Source: Rhodoferax sp.
GTDB lineage: Bacteria; Pseudomonadota; Gammaproteobacteria; Burkholderiales; Burkholderiaceae_C
NCBI RefSeq assembly: GCF_028689295.1
Contig: NZ_JAQTWL010000010.1
Coordinates: 62,001 to 126,000, forward strand
Direction of reading: 5' to 3'
DNA: 64,000 bases
The translations under genes were made by a program, and so were the position numbers. The notes below the pieces were generated by a model, which was not told where the DNA came from, did no database searches, and saw only the letters and a list, made by a program, of their open reading frames with translations. Below, in pieces: positions 35,849 to 44,951 of the stretch; within the stretch, counting starts at the first letter, position 1, and every line of letters begins with the position of its first letter.

Positions 35849-36970
35849 CTATGAGAGCAGCGCCTGGGCAAATTCGCGAGCGTTGAAAGTCTCCAGGTCT
35901 TCCAGTTTTTCGCCTACGCCGATGAAATACACGGGCACCGGCCGCTCGCGCGCGATGGCCGCCAGCACGCCGCCCTTGGCCGTGCCGTCGAGCTTGGTCA
36001 CGATCAGGCCGGTCAAACCCAGCGCGTCATCAAAAGCCTTGACTTGCGTGAGCGCGTTCTGGCCAGTGTTGCCGTCAATCACCAACAGCACCTCATGAGG
36101 CGGCGTGGCAAGCTTGGTTGCATCCTGGTCATCGGCAGCTACGGCCATCCCCACATTGTCCTGGGCTGGCCCGGCTTTTTGAATCACGCGCTTGATCTTG
36201 ACCAGTTCCTGCATCAGGTGCAACTGGGTCGGCAGGCGCCCGGCAGTGTCCACCAGCACCACGTCGCGGCCACGCGCCTTGCCGGCGCTCACGGCGTCGA
36301 AGGCCACGGCAGCCGGGTCGCCGCCGTCCTGGCTGATGATGTCCACAGCGGTGCGGTCGGCCCACACCCCGAGTTGTTCACGCGCGGCCGCGCGGAACGT
36401 GTCGGCGGCAGCCAGCAGCACGCTGGCGTGGCGGGCGGCCAGATGCCGGGTGAGCTTGCCGATAGAGGTGGTTTTGCCAGCCCCATTGACGCCCGCGACC
36501 ATAATCACGGTGGGCTTGAAGCGGCCGATCACCAACGGCTTTTGCAGGGGCGCCAGAAGGTCGGTGAGCGACGCCACCAACAGCCCCTTGACGGCCGCCG
36601 GGTCGGTGGTCTTGCTCTCCTTGACGCGGCGTTTCAGGTCTTGCAGCAAATGCTCGGTGGCCTTTACCCCGGTGTCGGCCATCAGCAGCGCGGTTTCCAG
36701 GTCTTCATAAAGCGCGTCGTCAATCTGCGTGCCGGTAAAGACGGTGGCAATGCTGGCGCCGGTCTTGCGCAAACCGGTCTTGAGTTTGTCGATCCAGGAT
36801 GTCCTCGCCTGAGTCGGCACAGGCGCCTGGTCACCCGCCGAGGGTGGCGGCTCCGGCACGGCATTGGCTGGTAACACGTCGGCGGGCAGGGGCGGGGCCA
36901 GCGCTTCAGGCGTCGTCGGGGTGACGGCCGGGGCAGAAGCGGGGGATTTTTTTCTGAAAAAACTGAACAT
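35849..36970 (-). CDS. ftsY: Signal recognition particle receptor FtsY
   Basis: 373 residues. GTPase that docks ribosome-SRP complexes at the membrane. An Ala/Pro-rich acidic-poor N-terminal A region (about 70 residues) precedes the NG domain: G1 GVNGAGKTTSIGKLTRHLA, ALLAAADTFRAAAREQL, DTAGRLPTQLHLMQEL and TKLDGTAKGGVL. The start MFSFFRKKSP gives a basic amphipathic membrane-targeting end. Divergent from the M16 peptidase pair across only 29 bp. Confidence 0.97.
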   Translation of the reverse strand: MFSFFRKKSPASAPAVTPTTPEALAPPLPADVLPANAVPEPPPSAGDQAPVPTQARTSWIDKLKTGLRKTGASIATVFTGTQIDDALYEDLETALLMADTGVKATEHLLQDLKRRVKESKTTDPAAVKGLLVASLTDLLAPLQKPLVIGRFKPTVIMVAGVNGAGKTTSIGKLTRHLAARHASVLLAAADTFRAAAREQLGVWADRTAVDIISQDGGDPAAVAFDAVSAGKARGRDVVLVDTAGRLPTQLHLMQELVKIKRVIQKAGPAQDNVGMAVAADDQDATKLATPPHEVLLVIDGNTGQNALTQVKAFDDALGLTGLIVTKLDGTAKGGVLAAIARERPVPVYFIGVGEKLEDLETFNAREFAQALLS

Positions 36971-36999
36971 TTGGTGTGATCGTGGTGTCACTGCATTCT

Positions 37000-38439
37000 A
37001 TGAAACACAACGCACCTACTTTGAGGCCCAGAAACTTGATCCTTTTGGGCGCGGCCTGCTTGGTCTGGGCCACCCTGACATCTGCCAGCGCGCTGGCGCC
37101 AACTGCGTTTGAATCGTCTTCCAGCCAGGCGCAGCAGTTCACGCTGGCCAACGGCATGAGCCTGATCGTCAGGCCTGACTGGCGCGCGCCCACGGTGGTG
37201 CACATGCTGTGGCTGCGCGTGGGCTCGATGGACGAGGTCGATGGCACTTCGGGCGTGGCGCATGTGCTTGAGCACATGCTGTTCAAGGGCACGCCGAGCG
37301 TGCCTGCGGGCGAGTTCTCACGTCGTGTGGCTGCCCTGGGTGGCCGTGACAACGCCTTTACCAGCCATGACTACACCGGCTACTACCAGCAAATCCCGGC
37401 CGCCAAGCTGGCCGACGTGATGCAGCTCGAAGCCGACCGCTTCGCCCATAACCAGTGGCCCGATGAAGAGTTCAAAAAAGAGCTTGAAGTGGTCAAGGAG
37501 GAGCGCCGCATGCGCACCGAGGACAACCCGAGGGCGCTAATGGATGAAGCCCTCAATGCCACGGTGTTTGTCGCCTCGCCTTATCGGCGCCCGATCGTCG
37601 GCTGGATGAGCGACCTCGAGGCCCTGAAGCCCGAGGATGCCCGCGCCTTTTACCAGCGCTGGTACGTGCCCGCCAATGCCGCGGTGGTGGTGGCCGGTGA
37701 TGTCGATGTGGCCGAGGTGCGTCGCCTGGCTGAAAAATACTATGGCGGCATCCCGAGCCGGGCCTTGCCTGAGCGCAAGCCACGCGTCGAGCCCGAGCAA
37801 ACCGGCATCAAACGCATGGCTTTCAAGGCACCGGCCGAGCAGGCCATGGTGACGCTGGCCTATAAAGTGCCGTCATTCCAGTCCTTCGAGGGCGGGCCGG
37901 ACGAGGCCGACGCGCTGGCCCTGACTGTGCTGTCCGCGGTGCTCGACGGCTACAGCGGCGCCCGCCTGGCGCGGGCCCTGACCCAGGGGCCGAACCGCGT
38001 GGCCGACAGCGCCGGGTCCGACAACGGCCTGTGGGGCCGCGGCCCGCAATTGTTCACGCTGTCGGCGGTGCCCGCCCAGGGCAAGACCACTGAACAGGTG
38101 GAAGCCGCGCTGCGCGAGCAGGTGGCGCGCATTGCCACCGAGGGCGTGTCCGAGGCAGAACTGAACCGTGTCAAGACGCAGTGGGTGGCCAGCGCCGTGT
38201 ACAAGCTCGACTCGGTGTTCAACCAGGCGCGTGAACTGGGCGCAAGTTGGGTTCAGGGCCAGCCGCTCAATGCGCATGAGCGTTTGATCGAGCGCCTGCG
38301 CAGCGTGACGGCGGAACAGGTCAAGGCGGTAGCGGCCAAATACTTTGGCGACGACCAGTTGACCGTGGCCCGGTTGCTGCCCCAGCCCCTGAACAAAGAA
38401 CGCAAGCCGCGCACCGCCGCAGCGGGCGCCCGGCATTGA
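37000..38439 (+). CDS. M16-family zinc peptidase, catalytic partner
   Basis: 479 residues with a signal peptide-like N-terminus (LILLGAACLVWATLTSASALA). The inverted zinc motif HxxEH is present in HVLEHMLFKGTP around residues 87-98, with the distal Glu expected in the following helix (ELEVVKEERRMRTEDNP). It pairs with the adjacent M16 homologue lacking the motif, the arrangement of heterodimeric periplasmic processing peptidases. The substrate is unknown. Divergent from ftsY, a common betaproteobacterial layout. Confidence 0.92.
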   Translation: MKHNAPTLRPRNLILLGAACLVWATLTSASALAPTAFESSSSQAQQFTLANGMSLIVRPDWRAPTVVHMLWLRVGSMDEVDGTSGVAHVLEHMLFKGTPSVPAGEFSRRVAALGGRDNAFTSHDYTGYYQQIPAAKLADVMQLEADRFAHNQWPDEEFKKELEVVKEERRMRTEDNPRALMDEALNATVFVASPYRRPIVGWMSDLEALKPEDARAFYQRWYVPANAAVVVAGDVDVAEVRRLAEKYYGGIPSRALPERKPRVEPEQTGIKRMAFKAPAEQAMVTLAYKVPSFQSFEGGPDEADALALTVLSAVLDGYSGARLARALTQGPNRVADSAGSDNGLWGRGPQLFTLSAVPAQGKTTEQVEAALREQVARIATEGVSEAELNRVKTQWVASAVYKLDSVFNQARELGASWVQGQPLNAHERLIERLRSVTAEQVKAVAAKYFGDDQLTVARLLPQPLNKERKPRTAAAGARH

Positions 38440-38461
38440 AACAGCCACCGAATGAAACCCC

Positions 38462-39847
38462 ATGATCAGTTTTAAAAAAATAGTCTGGCAAGCGGTTTCG
38501 ATCGTCGCCACGAGTCTTGTTTTCATGCATGCGTCAATGGCCGGCATTGCCATCGAACACTGGACCCAGCCCAGCGGCGCCCAGGTGTTTTTGCTGCAAA
38601 GCCATGCCATTCCGATGGTTGATGTGCAACTCGACTTCGATGCCGGCAAACGCCGCGACCCGGTTGGCCAAGCCGGCCTGGCCAGCGTCACGGCCAGCAT
38701 GAGCGGCATGGGCGTGCTGGCCAGTCCGGCACGGGGCGAGCCAGCGCTGGATGAGAACGCGCTGGGCGAGGCGTGGGCCGATCTGGGTGCCAGCTTTGGC
38801 GGCCACGCCAGCAGCGACCGCATGAGCTTTGGCCTGCGCTCGCTCACCTACCCAGATTTGCTGGCCCAAGCGGTACAACTGGCGGCGCGGCAACTTGCTG
38901 AACCGGCCTTTCCCGCAGACATCTGGCAGCGCGAGCGCGAAACCATGAGCGCCGCCATCAAGGAGGCCAACACGCGTCCGGCCACGCTGGCCCAGCGCGC
39001 TTTTGACCAGGCAGTGTATGGTGTGCACCCCTACGGTTACGACACCACCGAGGACAGTCTCAAGCGCATTGAGGTGACGCACATGGCTGAGCTGTATCGC
39101 CAATCGGTTCTGCCGTGCCGCGCCAAGGTCACGCTGGTGGGGGCATTGACGCGTGCCCAAGCCGATGCGTTGGTGGCGAGATTGCTCGCCGGGCTGGCGG
39201 GTTCGCAAACAACACCTGCTGGGGAGGCGCACTGCCCGGCGCTGCCCGCCGTGGCTGAAGTGGCGCCCCTGACCCGGGCCAGCGAGCTGCGCATCGCGTT
39301 CGACTCGGCGCAAGCCCATGTGCTGCTGGGCCAGCCCGGCTACAAGCGCAACGACCCCGATTTTTTTGCCCTGCTGGTCGGCAATTACATTCTGGGTGGC
39401 GGTGGTTTCGTCTCGCGGCTGACTAACGAGGTGCGTGAAAAGCGAGGCCTGAGCTACAGCGTTTACAGCTACTTTGCGCCCGGCCTGCATGCAGGCGCCT
39501 TCACCATTGGTCTGCAAACCCGCCCGGACCAGGCTGATCAGGCGCTGCAAGTCTCGCGCGAGGTGCTGGCCCGTTTTGTCGCCGACGGACCGACCGAGGC
39601 CGAGCTTCAGGCTGCCAAAGACAATTTGATCGGTGGCTTCGCCCTGCGTCTGGACAGCAACCGCAAGCTGCTCGACAACGTGGCCAACATCGCCTGGAAC
39701 AACTTGCCGCTGGAATATCTGGACAGGTGGACGCAGCGCGTGCAGAAGCTCACTGTGGCTGACATCAAGGCAGCCTTCCAGCGCAAGCTGCAGCCCGACA
39801 GGATGGTCACCGTGGTGTTGGGTGGAACTGGGGCAAGCGCTCAGTGA
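38462..39847 (+). CDS. M16-family peptidase homologue, non-catalytic partner
   Basis: 461 residues with an N-terminal signal segment (WQAVSIVATSLVFMHASMAG). The M16 fold is recognisable (IPMVDVQLDFDAGKRRDP; GLSYSVYSYFAPGLHAGAF; QAAKDNLIGGFALRLDSN), but the position of HxxEH reads LASVTASMSG, so the zinc site is lost. It begins 22 bp after the catalytic partner, so the two are one operon. Confidence 0.92.
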   Translation: MISFKKIVWQAVSIVATSLVFMHASMAGIAIEHWTQPSGAQVFLLQSHAIPMVDVQLDFDAGKRRDPVGQAGLASVTASMSGMGVLASPARGEPALDENALGEAWADLGASFGGHASSDRMSFGLRSLTYPDLLAQAVQLAARQLAEPAFPADIWQRERETMSAAIKEANTRPATLAQRAFDQAVYGVHPYGYDTTEDSLKRIEVTHMAELYRQSVLPCRAKVTLVGALTRAQADALVARLLAGLAGSQTTPAGEAHCPALPAVAEVAPLTRASELRIAFDSAQAHVLLGQPGYKRNDPDFFALLVGNYILGGGGFVSRLTNEVREKRGLSYSVYSYFAPGLHAGAFTIGLQTRPDQADQALQVSREVLARFVADGPTEAELQAAKDNLIGGFALRLDSNRKLLDNVANIAWNNLPLEYLDRWTQRVQKLTVADIKAAFQRKLQPDRMVTVVLGGTGASAQ

Positions 39848-39869
39848 TGCCCGTGCCCCCGCAGGTAAG

Positions 39870-40511
39870 ATGCGGCGCATGAAGCGAACCCCATCAACCA
39901 CCAAGCCCCGTCCGCCCCGTCCGCCCCGTCCGCGGGCCGTGCAAAGCCACGAAGTGCGCATCATCGGCGGCCAGTACAAGCGGACCAAGTTGCAGGTGGC
40001 CGACAAACCCGGTTTGCGGCCGACGCCGGACCGGGTGCGCGAAACCCTGTTCAACTGGCTGGGCCAGGACCTGAGCGGCTGGCGCTGTCTGGATGCCTTT
40101 GCCGGCACCGGCGCGCTGGGCTTCGAGGCGGCCTCGCGCGGTGCGGCGCAGGTGTTGCTGGTCGAGCAGGATGCCGCCCTGGTGGCGCAACTCAAACGCG
40201 TCCAGGAGCAGCTCATGGCCGCTGCGGTGCAGGTGATTCGTGGCGATGCCGTGGCAGCGCTGCGCCATGCCTCTCCCGGCAGCCTGGAGCTGGTCTTGCT
40301 GGATCCACCGTTTGACTCGAATCTGTTCGAGTCGGCCGTGCAGGCGGCCGAGCCCGCGCTGGCAGTGGCTGGCTTTGTCTATCTGGAAGCCCCCAGGCGC
40401 TGGCTTGATGCCGAGCTGCAGGGACTCGGTTTACAACTGCATCGCTACCTCAAGGCGGGCATGGTGCATGCGCATCTGCTCAGGCGCATGGACGTAGCGC
40501 AAGCGGGTTGA
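39870..40511 (+). CDS. rsmD: 16S rRNA m2G966 methyltransferase RsmD
   Basis: 213 residues from the ATG at 39870; the ATG at 39879 is an alternative. RIIGGQYKRTKLQV, LRPTPDRVRETLFNWLG, SAM motif LDAFAGTGALGFEAASRGA and the catalytic LLDPPFD identify RsmD, which methylates N2 of G966. The first ~20 residues are a Pro/Arg-rich tail (KPRPPRPPRPR) encoded by three perfect 9-bp repeats at 39906-39932. coaD follows after 36 bp, as in many proteobacteria. Confidence 0.96.
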   Translation: MRRMKRTPSTTKPRPPRPPRPRAVQSHEVRIIGGQYKRTKLQVADKPGLRPTPDRVRETLFNWLGQDLSGWRCLDAFAGTGALGFEAASRGAAQVLLVEQDAALVAQLKRVQEQLMAAAVQVIRGDAVAALRHASPGSLELVLLDPPFDSNLFESAVQAAEPALAVAGFVYLEAPRRWLDAELQGLGLQLHRYLKAGMVHAHLLRRMDVAQAG

Positions 40512-40547
40512 TAATGGCACGATGTCAACTGCAACCCACTCTTTGCC

Positions 40548-41054
40548 ATGTCCAATGATCTGATCGTCGTCTATCCGGGTACCTTTGATCCGATCACGCT
40601 GGGCCACGAAGATGTGGTGCGTCGTGCGGCCCAGTTGTTTGGGCAGGTGATTGTGGCGGTGGCAGCCGGGCACCACAAGAAGGCCATGTTTTCACTGGCG
40701 GACCGGATCGACATGGCACGTGAGGCAGTCAAGACCTACTCCAACGTGCAAGTGGCAAGTTTTGACGGCTTGATGCGCGACTTTGTGGTCAAGAGCGGGG
40801 CCAAGGCGATGGTGCGCGGCTTGCGCGCCGTGACCGACTTTGATTACGAATTTCAGTTGGCCGGCATGAACCGCAGCCTGATGCCCGATGTGGAAACGGT
40901 ATTTTTGACGCCTGGCGACAAGTACCAGTTTATTTCCAGCACCTTTGTGCGCGAAATTGCCACGCTCGGCGGTGAAGTGGATAAATTTGTTTCGCCCGCT
41001 GTCAACCAGCGGCTGCTGAAAAAAGTGCGCCACCTGGCTGGCGTCAATCCCTGA
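40548..41054 (+). CDS. coaD: Phosphopantetheine adenylyltransferase CoaD
   Basis: 168 residues, standard length. Transfers AMP to 4'-phosphopantetheine. Nucleotidyl-transferase motif YPGTFDPITLGHEDVV with the catalytic TLGH, VRGLRAVTDFDYEFQLAGMN, and the C-terminal FISSTFVREIA. Operon with rsmD, uspA and the ferredoxin. Confidence 0.97.
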   Translation: MSNDLIVVYPGTFDPITLGHEDVVRRAAQLFGQVIVAVAAGHHKKAMFSLADRIDMAREAVKTYSNVQVASFDGLMRDFVVKSGAKAMVRGLRAVTDFDYEFQLAGMNRSLMPDVETVFLTPGDKYQFISSTFVREIATLGGEVDKFVSPAVNQRLLKKVRHLAGVNP

Positions 41055-41071
41055 ATTTCTGGAGAAAAAAC

Positions 41072-41527
41072 ATGAAGATCCTTTTGCCTTTTGATGGCTC
41101 GGCCGTGGCCCTGGAAGCGGTGCGCTTTGCCATTCGGATGGCCGCCGATGGCCTGCAGACCAGCGTGGTGCTGGCCAATGTGCAGGAGCCTGCCAGCCTG
41201 TATGAACTGATGGTGGCGCACGACCCGCAGGTGATCGAGCAGGTCAGCGCGGCAGCCGGGACCAACACCCTGCAAGCCGCACAGGCGCTGCTCGATGCGG
41301 CGGGTCTGGCGTACGAACTGGAAGTGGCCTCGGGCGACCCGGCGCACACGCTGGTGGATATCCTGGAAAACTACAGTTGCGATCTGGTGGTGATGGGCGC
41401 CAGCGGGACCAGCGCCCTGCGCAGTGCGCTGCTTGGCTCGGTCTCCAACGAGGTGCTGCACGCGGCCGCTGTGCCGGTGATGATCGTCAAGGGCACAGAG
41501 CAAGTCAATGCTGACGACACGGAATAA
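41072..41527 (+). CDS. Universal stress protein UspA family
   Basis: 151 residues. Starts MKILLPFDGSAVALEAVRFA with the Asp of the ATP-binding Usp fold, and ends with the nucleotide-binding loop VVMGASGTSALRSALLGSVS (G-2X-G-9X-G-S type) then VPVMIVKG. This is the ATP-binding subgroup. Purine-rich GGAG lies 9 bases upstream of the ATG. Confidence 0.93.
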   Translation: MKILLPFDGSAVALEAVRFAIRMAADGLQTSVVLANVQEPASLYELMVAHDPQVIEQVSAAAGTNTLQAAQALLDAAGLAYELEVASGDPAHTLVDILENYSCDLVVMGASGTSALRSALLGSVSNEVLHAAAVPVMIVKGTEQVNADDTE

Positions 41528-41845
<318 letters not shown>

Positions 41846-41889
41846 ACGTGACGCAGTTGGCGGCTTACTTCTTCTGAAACATCCGGTAT

Positions 41890-42285
41890 TCAGTGGCTGG
41901 CATTTTTTGAGGTGGCGGCGACCGATTTTTTGGCTTTGAGCTTCGACCGTTTGGTTTTTCTGGTGCTGGATGCCTTGGCTCGCGCCTTGATCGGGGCGCT
42001 TGCGGCATTTTGGGGCAAGGGCTGGTTACCTGCCAGCAGACGTTGTTCTTCTGCCAGTCGTTCCTGCTCCATGATGTTGGCGAGCCGGGCATCGTTGATG
42101 GCAGCGGCCTCCGTCTGTTTCTTTTGCTCCGGCCGGCGTGCATCGCTCAGATTCATGGACACGGCACCCGGGCAGGGGATCTGGCTGAAGACGCTGCCGC
42201 AACGGTAGATGGTCTGGGATTGAACCTGCCACGCCAAAGCAACGCCAGCGATTGGTAACAAAGCTTGCCAGCACAGTTTTCGCAT
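41890..42285 (-). CDS. DUF4124-like exported protein with Lys/Ala-rich C-terminus
   Basis: 131 residues. Signal peptide (LCWQALLPIAGVALAWQVQSQ), then TIYRCGSVFSQIPCPGA, the short Cys-containing motif of DUF4124 proteins, a coiled-coil-like stretch (ANIMEQERLAEEQRLL) and a basic tail (TRKTKRSKLKAKKS). Function unknown to me. It lies 46 bp after pth on the same strand. Confidence 0.75.
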   Translation of the reverse strand: MRKLCWQALLPIAGVALAWQVQSQTIYRCGSVFSQIPCPGAVSMNLSDARRPEQKKQTEAAAINDARLANIMEQERLAEEQRLLAGNQPLPQNAASAPIKARAKASSTRKTKRSKLKAKKSVAATSKNASH

Positions 42286-42330
42286 CAGAATTCCCCTTGC
42301 TCCCTGCAGGGTGGAGCATGACCTAGGGTA

Positions 42331-42969
42331 TCACGAGCCGCTGACTGCAGGCGTCGAAGTTTCTGGAATGTCCGGCTTTGGCTTGTTGGGACGGGGCGGT
42401 TTGCTGGTGTGCACCAGACGCGTGGCCTGTTCCAGGTCGCCCGACAAGAAATACGGCAGCGCTTTGAGGGTGCGATCAACCGCTTGATCGATGGCGATGC
42501 GGTGGTCAATCGACGGTTTCTTAAGCACCCAGTGCAGCACGTCCGCTTTGTTGCCCGGATGGCCAATACCCAGGCGCAGCCGCCAGTACTGGTCGCTGCC
42601 TAGTTGGGCATGAATGTCGCGGAGCCCGTTGTGGCCAGCGTGGCTGCCACCCAACTTGAGTTTGGCCTCCCCCGGGGTAATGTCCAGATCGTCGTGGGCG
42701 ACCAGGATTTCCTGCGGGGTGATCTTGAAAAAGTTGGCCAAGGCGGCCACCGACTTGCCGCTCAGATTCATGAAAGTCTGCGGCGCCAGCAGCCAGACAG
42801 ATTGACCATGGACGCTGGTACGCGCCACCAGACCGTGGTAACTCTTATCAGGCATCAAACTTACCTTGAGCTCGCGCGCAACCGCATCAAGCCACCAAAA
42901 ACCTGCGTTATGGCGGGTTTGTTCGTAATCCGGCCCCGGATTGCCGAGGCCTACAAAAAGTCTGATCAT
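42331..42969 (-). CDS. pth: Peptidyl-tRNA hydrolase Pth
   Basis: 212 residues. Releases peptides from drop-off peptidyl-t[28 protein letters not shown] includes the catalytic His of [43 protein letters not shown] are family hallmarks. The C-terminus has an extra Pro/Lys-rich tail of about 20 residues. The ATG at 42969 is 26 bp beyond the palindromic terminator of rplY. Confidence 0.97.
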   Translation of the reverse strand: MIRLFVGLGNPGPDYEQTRHNAGFWWLDAVARELKVSLMPDKSYHGLVARTSVHGQSVWLLAPQTFMNLSGKSVAALANFFKITPQEILVAHDDLDITPGEAKLKLGGSHAGHNGLRDIHAQLGSDQYWRLRLGIGHPGNKADVLHWVLKKPSIDHRIAIDQAVDRTLKALPYFLSGDLEQATRLVHTSKPPRPNKPKPDIPETSTPAVSGS

Positions 42970-42995
42970 GGCGGCATTATTGAGCATTGGCAGGC

Positions 42996-43025
42996 AAAAA
43001 AAGGGCTCACCATGGTGAGCCCTTT
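42996..43025 (-). terminator. Rho-independent terminator between rplY and pth
   Basis: Arms AAAGGGCTCAC and GTGAGCCCTTT around a CATG centre form a fully palindromic stem, followed on the minus strand by a run of seven T. It lies 19 bp past the rplY stop and 26 bp before the pth start, so pth expression must come from read-through or from a promoter within or beyond the hairpin. Confidence 0.85.
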
Positions 43026-43044
43026 GGGATAGGCGCTGAAAGGC

Positions 43045-43710
43045 TTATTTCTTGTTGGCTTTTTCTGCCGGTTTGGCGGTTGCCTTTGCGGCTGGCTTGG
43101 CAGCAGCTTCAGCAGCCGGTTCGGCAACGGCAGCGACTGGCTCGGCGCCGGCGACGGCCACCACAGAAACCACGACCGGGTTTTTGTCGCTGCCGTGCTT
43201 GACCACAGACACGCCTTTGGGCAGGCTGATTTCAGCCAGGTGCAGGGAGGCCCCCTTTTTCAGACCGCTCAAGTCAACCTTGATGAACTCGGGCAGGTCG
43301 GCCGGCAGGCACAGCACGTCAATTTCGCTGATCACGTGGTTGGCAATGCAGCCTTCTGTCTTGATGGCGGGCGAGTTTTCGTCGCCGAAGAAGTGCAATG
43401 GCACCTTCATGTGCAGTTTGGTGGTTGCATCCACACGTTGAAAGTCCACGTGCAAGATGAGTTGTTTGAACGGATGAACCTGGACATCGCGCAACAAGAC
43501 CGGGCTGCTGGTGTCGCCAATTTCCATGGTCAACACGCTGGAGTGAAACGCTTCTTTTTTCAGCGCGTGCCACAGGGCGTTGTGATCGATTTCAACCACT
43601 TGCGGGGGCGTGGCCCCGCCATAGACAATGGCCGGCGTGCGGCCGGCGATGCGGAGACGGCGGCTCGCACCCGTACCCTGCTTGGAACGCTCATAAGCGG
43701 TAAATTTCAT
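43045..43710 (-). CDS. rplY: 50S ribosomal protein L25/general stress protein Ctc (RplY)
   Basis: 221 residues. The N-terminal L25 domain (MKFTAYERSKQGTGASRRLR, RIAGRTPAIVYGG) binds 5S rRNA; the C-terminal TL5/Ctc domain (LHVDFQRVDATTKLHMKVP) follows. The last ~45 residues are an Ala/Lys-rich tail. GGAG lies 8 bases before the ATG at 43710. The prs-rplY-pth order is widely conserved. Confidence 0.97.
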   Translation of the reverse strand: MKFTAYERSKQGTGASRRLRIAGRTPAIVYGGATPPQVVEIDHNALWHALKKEAFHSSVLTMEIGDTSSPVLLRDVQVHPFKQLILHVDFQRVDATTKLHMKVPLHFFGDENSPAIKTEGCIANHVISEIDVLCLPADLPEFIKVDLSGLKKGASLHLAEISLPKGVSVVKHGSDKNPVVVSVVAVAGAEPVAAVAEPAAEAAAKPAAKATAKPAEKANKK

Positions 43711-43803
43711 AACTGACTCCTGAAAGGGCTCACCGCGACCAGTGGGACCCTGATTGAAAAAACCGGGCACCTTTGACGGCGACACCGGCGACTTGAAATC
43801 CGA

Positions 43804-44781
43804 TCAAAAAAGATTTTCCTGATCAGAAAAAAAACTCATCACCGACTTGCCCTTGGCAATGCGCTGGATCGTCTCGCCAATGAGCGGAGCTACATTGAGC
43901 TGGCGAATCTTGGGGCATGCCAGTGCGGCGGGCGACAAGGGAATGGTGTTGGTCACGACCACTTCATCGAGCACAGCGCCATTGGTGATGCGTTCTATGG
44001 CCGGGCCTGAAAAAATGGGATGCGTGCAATAGGCGTAGACTTTTTTGGCGCCACGCTCTTTCAGCACTTCAGCGGCTTTGACCAAGGTACCTGCTGTGTC
44101 GATCATGTCGTCCATGATGACGCAGTTGCGGCCTTCGATTTCGCCGATCACGTGCATCACTTCGCTGACGTTGGCCTTGGGGCGGCGCTTGTCGATGATG
44201 GCCAAATCACAGTTCAGTTGTTTGGCCAGCGCCCTGGCGCGCACCACACCGCCGACGTCGGGCGACACCACGATCAGGTCGTCGTAGTTTTTTTGCCGCA
44301 AGTCACCGAGCAGCACGGGTGAGGCGTAGATGTTGTCCACCGGAATGTCAAAGAAGCCCTGGATCTGATCGGCATGCAGGTCCATGGTCAAGACCCGGGC
44401 CACGCCCACGGCTTGCAGCATGTTGGCCACCACCTTGGCTGAAATTGGCACCCGGCTGGAGCGCGGACGGCGGTCTTGTCGGGCATAGCCAAAGTAGGGA
44501 ATGACGGCGCTGATGCGCTCGGCGGAGGCCCGTTTTAGGGCATCCACCATGATCAGCAGTTCCATCAGGTTTTCGTTGGTGGGGGCGCAGGTGCTTTGCA
44601 CCACAAAGACGTCACGGGCACGCACGTTTTGTTTGATCTCGACGGTGACTTCGCCGTCCGAGAAGCGACCTACCTCTGCATCGCCAAGGTTGATATGGAG
44701 GTAATGCGCAATGTCATTGGCCAGGACGGGATTGGCATTGCCTGTAAAAACCATGAAATCAGGGGTTTGATCGGCGTGCAT
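43804..44781 (-). CDS. prs: Ribose-phosphate pyrophosphokinase Prs
   Basis: 325 residues. Makes PRPP from ribose 5-phosphate and ATP for nucleotide, His and Trp synthesis. [56 protein letters not shown] and the PRPP loop [20 protein letters not shown] are all present. Follows tRNA-Gln by 57 bp, on the same strand. Confidence 0.98.
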   Translation of the reverse strand: MHADQTPDFMVFTGNANPVLANDIAHYLHINLGDAEVGRFSDGEVTVEIKQNVRARDVFVVQSTCAPTNENLMELLIMVDALKRASAERISAVIPYFGYARQDRRPRSSRVPISAKVVANMLQAVGVARVLTMDLHADQIQGFFDIPVDNIYASPVLLGDLRQKNYDDLIVVSPDVGGVVRARALAKQLNCDLAIIDKRRPKANVSEVMHVIGEIEGRNCVIMDDMIDTAGTLVKAAEVLKERGAKKVYAYCTHPIFSGPAIERITNGAVLDEVVVTNTIPLSPAALACPKIRQLNVAPLIGETIQRIAKGKSVMSFFSDQENLF

Positions 44782-44838
44782 GGAAATCCCAACTTATGAA
44801 TCGCTAATTGCATGTCACATTTGGACATGTGTAAATTT

Positions 44839-44915
44839 TGGCAGGGGAGGAAGGATTCGAACCTTCGCATGCTGGAATCAAAATCCAGTGCCTTAACCAG
44901 CTTGGCGACTCCCCT
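44839..44915 (-). tRNA. tRNA-Gln (anticodon TTG)
   Basis: 77 nt including CCA. Acceptor AGGGGAG/CTCCCCT, D arm GCC...GGC, anticodon stem CTGGA/TCCAG with loop TTTTGAT (anticodon TTG), T arm GAAGG-TTCGAAT-CCTTC. Lies between ispE and prs, a conserved betaproteobacterial position. Confidence 0.97.
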
Positions 44916-44951
44916 ACACGGGTTGAGCATGAGACATGCTCAACCGATAAC

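Noticed and set aside
38534..40216. 560-codon open frame antisense to the M16 pair and rsmD
   Set aside because: It spans three well-supported genes on the plus strand and has no domain.
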